A stretch of 7,138 bases of DNA, from contig RPOS01000151.1 of the NCBI GenBank assembly GCA_003820635.1, forward strand, positions 1 through 7,138, written 5' to 3'. A program made the translations under genes and the position numbers. Of this stretch, positions 5,915 through 7,138 are shown piece by piece (the stretch's first letter is position 1; every line of letters begins with the position of its first letter). The notes under the pieces are model-generated. The model did no database searches and was not told where the DNA came from. It saw only the letters and a list, made by a program, of their open reading frames with translations. Source of the stretch: Verrucomicrobiaceae bacterium. GTDB taxonomy: Bacteria; Verrucomicrobiota; Verrucomicrobiae; Verrucomicrobiales; Akkermansiaceae.

Positions 5915-6886
5915 TCACCAGTGCGTGGCCTGGCGGAAATGTTGCAGCCGCTGTTCCAAGTCGGCACGTGTAAGTGCTTCCAGCCGACGGGTGGAAAACG
6001 CCTCGCAAGTGAAGGAGGCGAGGATCGAACCCTGCACCACCGCCTGGCGCAGTTGAGCGGCACTGTATGGCGGCGGGCCCTGCGCGGCGAGGTAGCCGGC
6101 CATCGCGCCCACAAACGTGTCGCCCGCGCCGGTGGGATCCGCCACCGCTTCGAGCGGCCAGGCGCTGGCACGGAAGATTTCCCCGCCATCCGAGAACAAC
6201 ATCGCGCCGAATTCTCCGAGCTTAACCACCACGTGGCGCGGACCTTTATCTAACAAAATCCGCCCGGCGCGCACCAGGTTCGATGTGCCGGCCAACTCGC
6301 GCGCCTCGCCTTCGTTGAGCACGAACAGATCCAGATGCGGCAGCACCTCGTGCAGGCGCTCGTTGGCGATTTCGATCCACAAGTCCATCGTGTCCGCGAC
6401 CACGAAGCGGGAATCCGGCGTGCCGCCATTTGCCGGGCCGAGGCCGCATTGCGTGAGCATCTCGATCTGATTGTCCGGCGACATGTTGGCCAGCACCACG
6501 ATCTGCGCGGCGGCGGACGAGGCAGGCACCTTGACCTGCCAGTTTTCCAACACGTTGAGCCCCACGCGGTGGGTCGTGCGCTCGTTCATGTTCGCATGGT
6601 ATTCGCCGGACCAGGTGAACGATTCGCTCTCCGAGCGCTCCACGCCATCGAGCGAAACGCCGCGGTCCTCCAGCATGTCGAGATGCACCTGCGGAAAGTC
6701 ATGGCCGATGATGCCGACGAGCGAAACCGGCCGGCTGAAAAAGGACGCGGCCAGCGCGGCGTAGGCGGCTGATCCGCCTAACAAATCGGCGGCCTCGGCC
6801 TCCGGCGTCTTGACGTGATCGATGGCAATGGTGCCGCCGACGATGACGGCGGCTTCTGCTGAAATGGGGGCTTCGGACATGGACAT
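5915..6886 (-). CDS. PfkB-family sugar/nucleoside kinase
   Basis: This 323-residue cytoplasmic enzyme of the ribokinase/PfkB family should transfer the ATP gamma-phosphate to a hydroxyl of a sugar or nucleoside. Visible motifs are VGGTIAIDHV with the substrate-contacting Asp (D23), the first signature GGSAAYAALAASFF (37-50), VGIIGHDFP (57-65), NEGEARELAG (191-200, the NxxE-type motif), KLGEFGAM (222-229), and the second signature DPTGAGDTFVGAMAGYLA (250-267) with catalytic base D256 in the GAGD anion hole. All catalytic elements look intact and the length is usual. The pattern is closest to my memory of the 'ribokinase group C' subfamily, whose substrate is not settled. ATG 6886 is used; a second ATG at 6880 is equally possible, and neither has a strong ribosome binding site. 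The gene converges on the pseudokinase gene with only 3 bases between stops and diverges from the transposase gene. Confidence 0.92.
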   Translation of the reverse strand: MSMSEAPISAEAAVIVGGTIAIDHVKTPEAEAADLLGGSAAYAALAASFFSRPVSLVGIIGHDFPQVHLDMLEDRGVSLDGVERSESESFTWSGEYHANMNERTTHRVGLNVLENWQVKVPASSAAAQIVVLANMSPDNQIEMLTQCGLGPANGGTPDSRFVVADTMDLWIEIANERLHEVLPHLDLFVLNEGEARELAGTSNLVRAGRILLDKGPRHVVVKLGEFGAMLFSDGGEIFRASAWPLEAVADPTGAGDTFVGAMAGYLAAQGPPPYSAAQLRQAVVQGSILASFTCEAFSTRRLEALTRADLEQRLQHFRQATHW

Positions 6887-6910
6887 GGGTAAAGTGCGCG
6901 TGGCGGCGGC

Positions 6911-6938
6911 CTTTTAAAGGCGGCAGGCGAAATTCAAA
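6911..6938 (-). promoter_or_regulatory. Candidate promoter for the PfkB kinase gene
   Basis: On the minus strand TTTGAA (6938-6933) is followed after 16 bases by TAAAAG (6916-6911), 24 bases before the ATG at 6886. The spacing is reasonable but both hexamers are imperfect. It sits in the AT-rich part of the divergent spacer. Confidence 0.3.
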
Positions 6939-6987
6939 CCACGAAATTTAATACTACAATATCCCAGACAAAAAGTAGAGAATCCTC

Positions 6988-7015
6988 TTGCCATGGGGAT
7001 TGGCGGGTGTAGAAG
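6988..7015 (+). promoter_or_regulatory. Candidate promoter (TTGCCA-N16-TAGA) upstream of transposase gene
   Basis: TTGCCA (6988-6993), 16 bases, then TAGAAG (7010-7015), with the TAGA starting exactly 13 bases before the GTG at 7023. This repeats the layout seen before the pseudokinase gene. It again overlaps a possible ribosome binding site (AGAAGG, 7011-7016), followed by a run of seven G. Confidence 0.4.
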
Positions 7016-7022
7016 GGGGGGC

Positions 7023-7138
7023 GTGAGCAGCAAGCGGTGGTTGGCGCCTTGGAAGGATTCGGCGGGCAAGCCGGCGATTTACCACTGCATTTCGCGGGTG
7101 GTGGACCGGCGCTTTGTGTTCGGAGAGGTGGAGCGGGA
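7023..7138 (+). CDS. REP-associated tyrosine transposase (Y1/IS200-like), 5' part only
   Basis: The frame is open from GTG 7023 to the window edge (38 codons plus 2 bases). It reads VSSKRWLAPWKDSAGKPAIY, continuing HCISRVVDRRFVFGEVER. The KPAIYHCISRVVDRRFVFG block matches the opening of REP-associated/IS200-like single-strand transposases, a form I associate with Verrucomicrobiota. These proteins act on REP hairpins through an HUH motif and a catalytic Tyr, which would lie beyond the window. AGAAGG at 7011-7016 is at good spacing for the GTG. An in-frame ATG at 6993 would add MGIGGCRRGG, which looks unlike the family and would cover the candidate promoter. No REP-like hairpin is evident in the 136-base spacer upstream. 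Whether the gene is intact cannot be seen. Confidence 0.75.
   Translation, partial: MSSKRWLAPWKDSAGKPAIYHCISRVVDRRFVFGEVER

Larger units (their letters stand above)
217..6783. repeat. Dispersed short motif YTGTTAGR, eight copies
   Basis: The core hexamer TGTTAG, always preceded by C or T and followed by A or G, occurs as TGTTAGR at 217-223 (+), 1111-1117 (-), 1305-1311 (-), 1673-1679 (-), 4007-4013 (+), 4461-4467 (-), 6249-6255 (-) and 6777-6783 (-). Six copies are TGTTAGA and two (4007, 6777) are TGTTAGG. All lie inside coding regions. Five of them read Leu-TTA-G in the gene's frame. One falls across GTT AGA (Val-Arg), and two are antisense, giving CTA ACA (Leu-Thr). The span given covers the first to the last copy, not a continuous repeat. 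Confidence 0.6.

Noticed and set aside
1111..6255. Copies of TGTTAGA as internal promoters
   Set aside because: I checked the copies at 217, 1111, 1305, 1673 and 6249. None has a TTG-type hexamer about 16 bases upstream of the TAGA, so a promoter role is not supported.
1..7138. tRNA, rRNA, riboswitch or CRISPR array
   Set aside because: Nearly all sequence is accounted for by conserved coding regions. The gaps (largest about 145 bases) show no cloverleaf, rRNA-like conserved stretch, recognisable riboswitch core or regularly spaced repeats.

Overview
The window is a compact, high-GC bacterial chromosomal segment with seven complete protein genes, one gene cut by the right edge, and very short intergenic gaps. 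Gene content and protein style (a kinase-like protein with one membrane segment, a cytoplasmic family 9-type carbohydrate-binding protein, a REP-associated transposase with the 'YHCISRVVDRRFVFG' signature, weak Shine-Dalgarno sequences, GTG starts) best fit Verrucomicrobiota, perhaps near Luteolibacter, Haloferula or other Verrucomicrobiaceae. That placement is inferred from remembered protein style, not from a search.

Left part (positions 31-2975, minus strand): a metal ABC-transporter operon read right to left. It encodes a periplasmic metal-binding protein of the ZnuA/TroA type, a small membrane-anchored protein of unknown function, an ATPase, and a membrane permease. Two junctions are ATGA stop/start overlaps and the third gap is 4 bases, so the genes are very likely translated from one message. 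The solute-binding protein has a His-His-His-Asp ligand set as in TroA-like zinc/manganese binders, while the ATPase and permease look like the manganese/iron branch, so the metal is left as Zn or Mn. Several products carry extra His/Cys patches, and a run of six CAT triplets follows the permease stop in frame.

Middle part: next upstream, on the same strand (3051-3806), is a membrane-anchored DUF1287 (NlpC/P60-like) protein that seems to lack the usual catalytic cysteine. It diverges from a plus-strand pair: a cytoplasmic CBM9/DOMON-like protein (3952-4560) and a pseudokinase-membrane segment-OB-fold-like protein (4622-5911). The latter converges on a PfkB-family sugar/nucleoside kinase (5915-6886, minus) with only 3 bases between the stop codons.

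Right edge: an AT-rich divergent spacer, then the first 38 codons of a REP-associated tyrosine (Y1) transposase.

Two sequence-level patterns are not explained by the genes. The octamer YTGTTAGR occurs eight times, on both strands and in several reading frames. Two GTG-started plus-strand genes are preceded by an identical layout, TTGCCA-N16-TAGA-N9-GTG, which may be a promoter giving nearly leaderless transcripts. I did not find a clearly new multi-gene system; the best candidates for new biology are the unknown protein in the metal operon, the pseudokinase/OB-fold protein and the octamer.
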